Source: Amoeboaphelidium protococcarum | Lineage: Eukaryota; Aphelidiomycota; Aphelidea | DNA: 64,000 bases | NCBI GenBank assembly: GCA_023515745.1 | Contig: JALECJ010000256.1 | Span: 1,302,001 to 1,366,000, forward strand | Direction: 5' to 3' | Part shown: positions 50,181 to 60,907 of the stretch, piece by piece | Layout: the number at the start of each line of letters is the position of its first letter | Numbering within the stretch: position 1 is the stretch's first letter | The notes under the pieces: generated by a model | What the model saw: the letters and a program-made list of their open reading frames with translations, nothing else | Database searches by the model: none | What the model was told of the DNA's origin: nothing | Position numbers and translations under genes: made by a program

Positions 50181-50603
50181 AATTACAGTTCTATATTATT
50201 CAATGCAGTTGATTGAAATTTACTTACAAAATACAGAAGTAAAGAGTGGGATAAAGGGACAGATAATCAACAAACTTTCGTTTGAATCAAGTGTCTTGAC
50301 ACTCTGAGATTTGACAACCTCCATTGATAACAATATTGTTCATTAATGTCCCCACTGGTAATTGATGATAGATAGGTACAATATACTTGGAAGGCAATAA
50401 GACAAGTTTCTCTGCTAAATTACACTGTATGTGAAGCTTTAGTCAAAACTGTTCCAAACAGTCGAGACTCATCTAAGACACAAATAAAGTGTTTACAACA
50501 GTAGTTCATTTTAAATTTTTAAACTATTCTTCAATGCATGGAAATCATTCAACTTATTTATTGCCAAATTCCCAATTCATTAATCTTCAGCGTACTGCTC
50601 AAT
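50181..50603. other. Intergenic region upstream of the 48732-50180 gene
   Basis: 423 bases between two minus-strand genes; presumed promoter of the downstream gene. AT-rich; no open frame or repeat recognised. Confidence 0.5.
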
Positions 50604-53600
50604 TCAGTTTTAAATCATTTCTGTTGCCAACAAAGGCTCCAACTATTTCACCATCTGCGCTGCAGTAGCGCGATCAGCTGGATTTTATGCCCATCCAGAT
50701 TAAATAACAGTCTCCAAAGCAGGAGCATGGGCATTCACGTATTGCAATCTGCGAGTCTCCGGTCTTTGACCCATCAAAACAAATTGTTTAATTTGTAGTA
50801 GACTGCAGCTTTACCACGCGTGACATTAGGAGTAAATCTCGTTCAATACGATAGATGCAGCATACACATCGCGCGCTGGATGCAACTGCTCAGGCAACGC
50901 AAGCTACTCAAAGTACTCAGGAGCAGCATAGTGCACAGTCACACCTTTAAGACTATTCCACTCAATGCCCGTCACTTTGTTAGATTAAGCCATCAGCGTA
51001 CAAATACCAAAATCCGTTAAGCAGACTACAATCTGCTGATTGACAACTTGGAGTAGATAGTTTGCACTCTTGACATCATTATGAATAATACCAGCAGCAT
51101 GTAAAGCGGTCAGCCCTCTGAAAATATCCAGGCCAGCATTGATAACAAAATTCATACTCCAGAATGTCAGCTTAGATGCATCACCTTCCATTGCATCAGA
51201 TATCAGGCCATTCAACGAACCCATCTCATAAAATGGCATCAATAAAATCTTGTTGGCACTATCGAATCCAATAATCCTGGCAATAGAGCGCTCCTCACGG
51301 AAATACCATAAAAGCGCAACCTCTTACAGAAACGCTTCAGGCTTGGAATTCTTTTCGTAATACTTTGCAACACAGACAGGCACGGAAGTTCCCTTGTACA
51401 GATGGGATGCTGGAAATTTGAGCACTTCAGCCTTACAGATCTTTCCCTATCCACCTGCAGCCAGTGGGTTCTTTTCATTAGCACGGAAGTGCAAACCCGC
51501 AGTCAGTTCCAAAAATGCAGGCACACTAATGACATCGCTCTGGTTGAGCAAAGTGGTGTTGTTGGCCATCGAAGAGAAATTGAGGACAGTCTGTAGTTGC
51601 ATCTGCGTCTCATGCTGCTCACGCTACTCAGTTACGCGTTTAACGGCAGTCAACCATTTCGCACGTCTCATACGATAGATCCAGACACCGAAAATCAGCG
51701 AAATTACGATAATTACGCAAGCAGCTACTGTTATCAGCACTGGGAACAAGCGAGAAATGTTACCATCAGAGTTTGCAGCTATATCGCCAACACCACGATT
51801 ACTTGAAGTGAAACTCGTTGTTGTCATCTTACCGCTACTAAACTATCCCTGCAGTTTAAAAATGAATGGCACAAATTCAACAGTTTACGCAGGAGGAAAC
51901 GAGAATGACTAGAAGTAATCCCCAAAAAAGTTTGGCTGACCAAAGTTGTCCTCATAGGCAGCTGATGATGAAGAAGATGAGGAAACAGTCTCCAAAATAG
52001 TAGAAGAGAGTGTGGATGTACTTAAAGCAGAGTGAGTAGTGTCCATACTCGTGGCAGCTTAGTTGGTGCCTGTGCCAACTACAGTCTGAGTGGTAAGCGA
52101 AGTGGTAGGGGTAGCACTATTTGCAGTCAGCACCACCGTAGCGGTGCTATCAGGCTCATAAACAACATCATACTTTACGAGAGCAAAATCTTCGCCGCCA
52201 TTTGAAGTGGCTTGTAATTATTAATTACGACTCGAGTCCAGCACACGCATGGTGGTAGTAAAGCCAACACCCAAATATACTGTCATATTTTTCTAAAACA
52301 TGCTTCTCGAAGAGGTGGCTCCTTACAATTCAGTGAACCACTGACTATAACCATCCGCATCGAACATTGCGAAGAGAGCACTAGACGAGGTGGTCAGGTT
52401 ATAAGAGGATACCAGGCGAAGCTTCTTATCATAGAGATTTACTGAGCCTACTTACTATCCATATACGTAGAAATTTCCAAAGCTGTCGCTCACACCACCA
52501 ACATAAAAGCCTTGATTTCCGGAATAGCTTGATCCATTCCAAGAAGCGTATTAAGACAATTTGCCAAACTTATCCAACTTGACCTGGAACCCCGCATAGA
52601 GTCCAATGCCATAGCTGATAAAGGATTGAGTCCCCGTAGAATCAATTAGTCTGTGAGGATGGGATGCAGAGTTTCCACCTACATAGACATTCTCATTCTC
52701 GTCCACCGAGATAGTGTACCCAAATTCAGACTGAGGACCACCCTGCGTAATTATCCAATTAAATGAACCAGTTTAAGTAGACAGATTAATGACATACTAA
52801 TCCCAACCACCAGTGTACCCAGTTTGAGCCAATACGTTGTTATCCTTATCATAAAAATATGCTGGTCCACAGAAAGTGCCGCGAATATTCAACTTGTCGA
52901 GTGAAGGCGTGAAAGCACCAGCCAAGTTACTCTGGGTACAGGCGTTGTTATGGCCAATGATAGACCACTAGATAGAGTTATCGACAGGCGATAGAGACAG
53001 TATGAAGCTATCCTATTGATTGGCACCAGCTACCAGCTTCAGGGGAAATTAAAACACCAATGCATTTTTGTCATCAGTGAAGTAGAGCATGGCAGATAAC
53101 GAATTACCACCAATTATACGATTGCCATATGCATCAACACCTACAAAAGTAACAGACGCTCCGTAAAAACCACATACCTACATTGACCATACATATGCAC
53201 CATTGGCATCAAAGTGCGCAGCGACAGCACAACTGACGTTATTATACTGCGGATTGAGGACAGCGACTCCATTTCTCTTACTATCAAACAACATGATAGG
53301 CTGAGCTCTGAACTAACCAGACAGCATCACAGAGTCATCTGCATTCACAACGAAGCTACTGTAAAACACATTGCATCCAGTAGTGATGATACAAGAGACA
53401 GCAAAAGATGACTTGAACCATCCATCAGCACCGGTGAAGCGAGCCACTACCAGACCCCAAGAATTTGTCTTATTGGAAAATGCTATAGTGTTAAAAATAG
53501 AGCTATTAAACGGCTTGTAACGCAAAGGAGCCGTAATAGAAGCCCCACTTTGTAACGCAACCACTAAATCATTATTAGAATCAAAAGCAAATTAACCAAT

Positions 53601-53726
53601 GTCACTTTAAGTGCTACCCAACTGGAAATACTACGCTTGAGGCACCGCGTACGACAGGGCACCGACAGACACGATAATAGTTGATAGGAATGCCGTGACC
53701 AGAGCCAAAAACACGCGATACAACAT
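50604..53726 (-). CDS. Single-pass receptor-type protein kinase with SBBP-like repeat ectodomain
   Basis: Predicted cell-surface signalling kinase, 1040 residues. Signal peptide MLYRVFLALVTAFLSTIIVS at the start. The ectodomain (about 30-600) consists of recurring units such as AFDSNNDLVV, GVDAYGNRIIGG, ISVDENENVYVGG and VSDSFGNFYVYG, typical of SBBP/beta-propeller repeats, followed by a Ser/Thr-rich stalk. Membrane helix at about 658-682 (VLITVAACVIIVISLIFGVW), then basic RMRRAK. Kinase domain from about 750: AAGGQGKICKAE glycine loop, VPVCVAKYY (lysine), HNDVKSAN catalytic loop (about 880), TDFGIC (about 904), VHYAAPEYFE and NPADRATAAQM. The catalytic loop has HND instead of HRD, so it is a non-RD kinase; catalytic Asp, Asn and DFG are all present. 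Best described as tyrosine-kinase-like (TKL) or related; the exact group is inference. Confidence 0.85.
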
Positions 53727-54079
53727 TATGATAAGAGTAAGAGTTATTCAATGTGATAAAGACCAATTGAGTAAGTAATTTGAAGGGTAAGAGTTAATAA
53801 TATATTAAGGCTTTTCTTCAGCCACGTTGCTGATGATATGCATGCACCAAAATAGCACTCACCAATCATGTAGTCGCAACAACTGCCCAATCACACGGGC
53901 CTCATCACTTGCAAAAAAAACTGTAGATAGTCCCAAGTTAATGCAACATTACAAGCATGATTGTCACTTAATGCATGTGGAAAGGTAATAACTTCAATGC
54001 TAATTTGAATCGGCGAGATTTCTCTGTTTCAACTTAAAACCCACTTCACACTAAACATCTACTCAGAATTTTGCAGAAT
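53727..54079. promoter_or_regulatory. Divergent intergenic region between the receptor kinase and beta-mannosidase genes
   Basis: 353 bases. Just before the mannosidase ATG is CACTAAACATCTACTCAGAATTTTGCAG (54047-54076; branch-like CTAAAC, pyrimidines and CAG), which could be a 3' splice site serving an unseen first exon. Otherwise presumed promoters. Confidence 0.45.
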
Positions 54080-56758
54080 ATGGTCCTGGAAGTCGATTGT
54101 AGTAAGTATAAGTGGACCTTAAGTTCAAGAGATAGAAATTATGCAATAAAAGAGTTTCCAGCAGACGTTCATACAATACTCATCAGTCATGGCGTATTTA
54201 CCCGACAAGATTTGTACCGCGACGAAAACTACTTGAAATGCTACGACTGGCTTGTCAGGACTGACTGGACGTATTCTTGTACAATAGATTTGATAGACAT
54301 GAGTGTTGCCGGTACTTAATCAGATGAAGAATATTTCCTGGTCCTTTCTGGTATTGATACAGTGGCTGATGTCTTCATAAATGGTCAGTACGTGCAGAGA
54401 GTGGACAATGAGTTCACACGGCACGTTGTTTCACTCAAACGGTCAGTTATCGGCAGTAAGTTGGTTGACTCGCGTTAAGTATCACTATAACTTCACTTTC
54501 CGAGTATCATACAACATCTGAGTAAGCTGTAATGTGAGTTAGACTATCCTATTCCGTCTGACCATTCAGATGCTTTGCGCACTGTTGATTAGATATCTTT
54601 GCGGAGAAATCTTGTACGCAAATGTTAGAGTTCCTTTGGTTGGGATTGGGGTCCTTCGATATGCCCTGTTGGTATTTATGGAGAAGTGAAGCTGTTATGT
54701 TTGAAGTCTCGTGAGTTCAAAGTCTTTGAATGCGGAATATGTTCTTATTTAGATCCTTCGCCTGGAATCACGCTATCTTTGGTTGGTCTCCACATTTCTA
54801 CAATAAGCTCAGTTACTTTAAACATCTCGTAGGAATCTAATGGCTAAAAGTGCGATTAACCTTCAGACAGCTTGTTTAATTTTACTGTTGGCTTTGACAA
54901 ATTTAAAGCGGTCTAGATTGGAGAGGATACCATTTATCGATGTAATATTGATCTCTAAAGGTTACAACTACCTGAGCATGGTACAAGGCGTCTTTTTAAC
55001 ACCGGTTAATACTGCGCAAAAGTTTACTTGAATGGCTCTAGTGGGCAAGTTTAAGAGTTTATCAAGCCGTTTTCTTTTAACAAGATTGAGTTGAATTAAT
55101 GTCCTATCTAGAATGATGATGGATAACCTTTATCTCTAGTTGTAAACGGTAATTTGGTATTCTGTAAAGGGTCGAATATGGTGCCTCTTGATATAATACC
55201 GTTTCATTTTGATTAGGAGGATTAGTATAAGAATTTGATTTAGAATGTTGTAGCAGTTGGTATTAATTGTATTCGCGTCTGGGCCGGTGGTAGATATTTG
55301 CCCGATGTGTTTTATAAGCTGTGTGATTATTATTCTATAATGGTGTGGTAAGAGTTCATGTTCACTTGTGCCATGTATCCAGTCTCTGATCAATTCATTC
55401 TGAATGTTCAGAAGGAGATTGTACAGCAAATATTGTCACTACAGCATCATGCATGTATCGTCTTATGGAGTGGAAATAATGAGAATGAAGAGGCAATGTG
55501 CAATGGGTGGTTCAAAGACGTTGTATCGAATCCTTGCAAATATGCCGTCGATTATCATTATTTGTATAATACTGTGATTCAAACCATTGTCCGCCAACTG
55601 GATCATCGACCGTATGTGTCATCAAGTCCTACCAATGGTATACTCGCGGATGGTAGAGAACGCTTTAAAGTTTTGAATCCACACAAATATGGCGATACTC
55701 ATTATTATAACTATAAAGATGACGGTACCATCGTACATAAGATGCCAGTCTGCAGATACGCTAGTGAGTATGGTTTCCAGAGCATGCCGTGGTTCTCATC
55801 TCTAAAACTTGTGACTTCTCCCGACTCTTGGCACCCGCTCTCTGTGGGAATGGTCCATCGGAATCATCATACTAATGGCTAACCTGAAATATCTTTACAA
55901 CTATCATATTACTTTGATACTGATGATATGCCCTGGTTAATTGATGAACGCGCACCATGTTCACCGTTACAATTTGAAAAGTACTGTATAATGACACAAC
56001 TGGCACAAGCTATCTGCGTCAAGGCCCAGACTGAGCATTATCGAAGACTGATGCCGTACTGCATGGGTGCCCTCTACTGGCAATTGAACGATGTTTGGCA
56101 TGCTCCCTCATGGTCGAGTTTGTAAGTAGATGGTAAATGGAAGATTCTGCATAATTATGCCAAAGTATTTTTTCAAGATGTGTTGATCAGTTCATACTTT
56201 GGCAAAGATGGTGAATTGCGTGTTCATATTTGTAATTCATCCTTGACGTCGTACTAGAATGTAACGGTTGAGATTCAAGTCTGGAACATTGTACACAGTG
56301 CTTTATCAACCGAATAAGCTGTGGTACTAGAGGAATTGTCCAGCATGCAGAGCAGAGACATCTCTGATATTTTCTCCGAGAGTTTGTTAGCTGATGCACG
56401 TTAAAGTTCATACCTGTCCTTTATGAAGTGCCTCAATGTGCATGGACAGGTGATAAGTTCAAATGTCTTCTATCCTAGCGCGTTCAAGCTTAAAAACTAT
56501 CTTACAAAGTCCTCTGTACATGTCGAAATCATCGACTAGTAATGTATAATTCTCAAATCTAAAGATCTCGTGCCTCTTGTTGTGCTTGAACATTTAAATG
56601 AGTGTGGCGATGTAGTGAACTTTGCTAACAATGCATTCCCCCTATTGCCTAATTAAGAAGTTCGAGTGAAGTTGTTACCTATCATTGACTCTAATGTTCA
56701 AGTAAATCCTAATGATATCAAGATTTGGACGCTGTATGATCTATACAATGAAATGTGA
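54080..56758 (+). CDS. MANBA: Beta-mannosidase (glycoside hydrolase family 2)
   Basis: Exo-beta-1,4-mannosidase acting on N-glycan remnants or mannan oligosaccharides, lysosomal in animals. 892 residues from ATG 54080 (animal enzymes about 880). Jelly-roll domain with [11 protein letters not shown] and [15 protein letters not shown]; the family signature [16 protein letters not shown] near 187; the TIM-barrel segment [21 protein letters not shown]; acid/base Glu in [12 protein letters not shown] (about 468); nucleophile Glu in [11 protein letters not shown] (about 563); and [17 protein letters not shown]. Both catalytic Glu are intact. No signal peptide from this start. A possible 3' splice site (TTTTGCAG) immediately upstream suggests that a short first exon with a signal sequence could be missing. 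Followed 146 bp later by SIL1 on the same strand. Confidence 0.94.
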
Positions 56759-56904
56759 TTGTTTAGTGTCACGCGCGTCACGCTCTGATTTGCCAATTGG
56801 AATTTTACCTTTTGAATTTAAAGCGATTAAATCTTCTCACATTATCATCATCCTTTTTACATCAGCTTATTTAGTTTAATTAAATCGATCTTTTGACGCG
56901 AATT

Positions 56905-58269
56905 ATGAGACAATATAAAAAGTAATAATACATTGGATTGGGAGTCGCTTTGGGTGTCCTCATAGCGCTGGTGCTATATTCAAGGTCCCTGTACTATCAC
57001 CCGGGTCATTATGATAACCACCACCACCATCGTCCTCATGTTGAGAGTGATCGCGCTAAATCTTAAGCAGTAGATTCTGCGCCTATCAATACTAACGACG
57101 ATGATAAATAATAGCTACTGATTAATGCTCTATCCGCGGTGCATCCAGATTTGACTGTAAAAGAAGTTTAAGAATCTCTGGCTATCAATCTCCAGATGGG
57201 AAATGATTAGATTTGCGCATCTGGTCTGAGCGAGTCCAAGTATCCTAATACTGACTATTGCTATCCAACAGAGGTGCATGCAACTGATAAAGACCAATTG
57301 GTGTTATATGGTCAAGTGACACCACCAGGACTCTATGTAAAGATGGATTTCCAGACTGGAATCAGATCAGTGCGACTACTCAATGACAGCGATAGATCAC
57401 CAACAAAGCATGGTGATAATTCAGCAATAACTGAGGACTTGATTGTATCGCCTGACTAAACTAATACCGACAACGATCGCCAGGATTTATCTCATCTACC
57501 AAAAGCTTAATAGCTCTACGTTAGCCTTTAACAATCATAGTAAAGCAATAGTAATGCTGATGAACAGCTTGAGATTCTAGATAAACTGGAAGAAGCTGTG
57601 CATGATTATAAAGTTGGCGTTGAATTTGCCAAAGTTCCGAATGCCATCCAGAGCCTTCTCAAAATGGCATCCAGTATCAAGTCAAAGGGTGTTTAGGAGT
57701 AAGGTGACGGCGAATCTTCAACCAAGATCAGATAAAAGTTGTACCTGATTATGGGAGTGATGTGTGAGAATAATCAAAAAGTACAAGACTTGATAACTGC
57801 ACAGATACCTGATTATCTTGATTAGTTACTCAAAGAGATTGGTGATAAATCAGTGCAAGATGAAGTGATATTTGCCATTTCTAACTATGTGCGTGGGAAT
57901 ACAGATTCTATACAGAATGTTGCAGTCTCTGCCGTAAGCTCTTAGATTGGCAGGTAGATTGACAATGGCGAATCCTCTTAACGATACAACAGACGCGTCG
58001 TGGAATTGATGCAAGATTTGCTCTTTAGTCAGATGGAGAAGTCACTTGTTGAAGATTCCTCAGATTCTAACGGCTTTGATGCTAATAATTAGGACGTAGT
58101 ATCTTCATATTGGTGCGACATTATCAAAAAAGTTTACTCTATATCTGGTGAGGATTCTGCAGTGGTTAAGGATGCTGCAAAGGCCACCGCTAATACTCTA
58201 AACGACTACTTTGCCTCGCGTCGGTCATCCTCCTCAATAAGCGATATAAAGACTTGTGACTTGCATTGA
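56905..58269 (+). CDS. SIL1: SIL1, nucleotide exchange factor for ER Hsp70 BiP
   Basis: Armadillo-type exchange factor that releases ADP from BiP in the ER lumen. 454 residues (human SIL1 is 461). N-terminal signal/anchor GLGVALGVLIALVLYSRSLY after a basic, Gln-rich start. His-rich patch (NHHHHRPH), then the family region ICASG...YCYPTEVH and LVLYGQVTPPGLYVKMDFQTG, which corresponds to the PAGSHVRLNLQTG segment of SIL1. The C-terminal half is made of helical armadillo-like repeats (YKVGVEFAKVPNAIQSLLKM, LIMGVMCENNQKVQDL, DEVIFAISNYVRGN). The end KTCDLH lacks a canonical KDEL-type signal. Distinguished from cytosolic HSPBP1/Fes1 by the N-terminal hydrophobic segment and the Cys-bearing region. 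Confidence 0.85.
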
Positions 58270-58554
58270 TCTTAATATCTAACTATAGTATATAATTATC
58301 ATTTTGAATTTAGATGAAGTGATTATCTTATTTTTCTACTTATAACCTTTATAACAGAGGAACTTTCGCTGTTACTTCTCTCCGCTCTTCTCTTTCTCTG
58401 AATTGCACAACGGTTGATTGGGCAGATTATATTACTTTACCGCATTACAGTTTTATATCTATCTGTTAACTTTATTAATATAAAAAGAGAATATCTTTTC
58501 TTTATAGAAAAGTAATAAAGCTAGTCTGTGGCGATACTGAATAGAAAAGTTGAA

Positions 58555-60261
58555 ATGACTAAAACTTAGGTGGAGTAACATTTGTAGAGCCATTACCCGG
58601 TGAATATGCCCAGCACTGATCCTAGGTACTACACTTTGTATGCAGAGCTACCCGGCATATGTAAGACTGTATTCGATCTGGACTTGCTGGACATTATGCA
58701 TCCAAATGGTCATCTCTGCGCCGTGTTGTTGAATTGTTAGGTGAACTTGTCTTATGAGATGCCTCAGATTGATCACCTAGCATAACAGCAATAGCCACAG
58801 TCTAAATAGGGTGGTCAAGTTGTTGATTATAAATAAAGCTAGTACAATGCACAATACTAGTCTAGAATGCATATGAAATAGATGGTCAATATGAAGGAGC
58901 GATTGAATCTGATGGAGTACTTCCTTTATTAGTTGTTAATGTATCCCCAGTTAAAGGCCGCAAGTGGATAGAAGTTGAGTAGTCAATACGCGCCAGTTAT
59001 GCAAGAGTATCTGATTAAATTGTCACCAGAATCTTCAATGTATGGTTCATTTCTTCATATCATGCTATGGTTGGTCTATGTTAGTGCTCTATCCGATGGT
59101 GGACGTCGTTTTTAGTAATCTCATCCTCTGATTTCCACAGAGCTGTTGCGCATATTGACGCATGGGGAGAAGCATCTATTCAGTATTGATTTTGGACACA
59201 GCGATATAGTGTAGATGTATTTTGTTAGATACTTGAAGGATCTGGTGCATTATAGTTTGTCGCATGATCTTGATAGCGGTCTGCAGGAACTATGTATTGA
59301 TTTATATGTCCGTTACTTGATGAGATTAAATTCTAAAGGTATTGGTGGTATTGATATGGCACGGGATGGAGACTTTTATACTACTCTGTACATGCTCTAT
59401 CTATAAAAGTTGCATTCTATGATCCCAACTTAGTTGCTGCTGACTCGTACTAGTACTGGATTGGATCCCACCATACCACATTCTCAATTTTCAGAGATGG
59501 AACTGTTTTTGGATGTATTGAGTCTATTCGATACGGCATTGATTGAAAAAATCAAGTCTTTATAAGCCAGTACCAAGAAGCAGTTTAATTATGACCATAT
59601 GGTTGAAGCTATTCACAGAATTTGCAAAAAGTTGTGCATTGTAGAATAGTGTTAGGAATTGTATCTCACGCGTAATTCTTCCATGGCTAGTGGAGAATCT
59701 TAATCTTAGAAATAGAGTGTTAGCGTGACTGCGCAATAGTCTATCAGATCAGTGTAAAGTGAATTGAAGATTGTGCAGTAGATATTGACCAAGATTGGGG
59801 AGTTGTATTGCCAGCACTAATAGATTGACCTGAATACGTTGAGATAGTATGCCAGCTAGCAGTTGAGTCTTGCAATGAGACACTCAGCAGATAGTGGAGA
59901 GCCGGAGTAGGATTTTAGGTAGCGATTGACCAGTAGAGGCAGGCGAGAGATTCTATCTGGTATGAAGAAGTGTAGTATCCGCAGTGTAGAGCCGGTGTTT
60001 GATCCTCGTAATCCTGATACTCTCAAGATCAATGAAGTGAGATTTTTAGTGTTGATTGCACTGTGGATTGGTACGAGATTGACTTATTATTATAATTTGT
60101 ACGTTGTATAGAGTTCTCTTGGTCAGTAGATGTTACCTCAATCCTTAAAGCAATTGAGATTTGAAGGCTTTGTGCGCACCTGCTTTCAAGTTAACAATCT
60201 AATATTTATACTGCTCTCTTGGTTCATATTGAGATTCATATTGAGAGTCATATTATGGTGA
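58555..60261 (+). CDS. C-terminally membrane-anchored protein, possibly SMPD4-like
   Basis: 568 residues, one frame. Mostly helical and soluble-looking, with Gln-rich linkers encoded largely by UAR codons (AQQQQPQSKQ, residues about 76-86). Helical segments include SFLHIMLWLVYVSALSDGGR, DIVQMYFVRYLKDLVHYSL and LQELCIDLYVRYLMRL. Near the C-terminus LKINEVRFLVLIALWIGTRL precedes a final hydrophobic helix FILLSWFILRFILRVILW that ends the protein, so it is a tail anchor. The overall design resembles SMPD4 (neutral sphingomyelinase 3 / nuclear-envelope protein, with a C-terminal membrane segment), but no signature residue settles it. The gene itself is well supported by a 1.7-kb TGA-free frame; the function is uncertain. 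Confidence 0.5.
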
Positions 60262-60397
60262 CAACATTGAATAAAGTAATAAGGACAATCAAGACGTGAA
60301 TGTATGCAAAATGTTCATTTTACTATTTCATTGTATTCATTACAAGCAAACTACTACCACGAAAAGTCTACATAATAGATCAAGATTCACCGCGATA

Positions 60398-60643
60398 TCA
60401 ATACTGCATGGAACTCATACTGGGCACCAATCCAGCACCACTAAACAAAGAAGATGTTCCAGTAGAGCTTTGATACAACCAGTAGCTAGTCATTGCACCA
60501 ATTGTGCTAATAAACATCAACACTAATGGTATCTGGCACGTACACAGAGGCCAGCAGATGGCTGATAGAGGACACAATGGAATAATAACCATCAAGAGAC
60601 TCAGCGCAACCAAAGTGCCCACAATTGTGAATATATCCATCAT
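60398..60643 (-). CDS. Small membrane protein, 81 residues, unknown
   Basis: Starts MMDIFTIVGTLVALSLLMVIIPLCPLS and has two hydrophobic helices (about 5-25 and 35-55) separated by a Cys-rich loop CWPLCTCQ, then a Ser/Gly-rich tail ending SMSSMQY and TGA. No in-frame UAR codon, so it is open in either code. Family not recognised; size and topology recall small ER or Golgi membrane proteins. Convergent with the 58555-60261 gene (136 bp between stops). Confidence 0.5.
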   Translation of the reverse strand: MMDIFTIVGTLVALSLLMVIIPLCPLSAICWPLCTCQIPLVLMFISTIGAMTSYWLYQSSTGTSSLFSGAGLVPSMSSMQY

Positions 60644-60907
60644 TTTCAGGTGACAACTCTTTTAATACTAATAATAATCAATAACAATTAAAATAGCAGA
60701 TACAGTTGCAGATAAACAGAGATAACGAAGGGTGTAATTAGTCAAATCCAGTCATTGATAAACTCAAGTGATGCATCAGCGCAAAATCATAGCGACTCAT
60801 CATCAATTGACAGCCAGAATAACAACGATCAGTATAACAATCAAACTGGTTCAGCAAAATAGCTATACTAGATCTCAATATCATCATTAGAATCAACACA
60901 TTCTATT

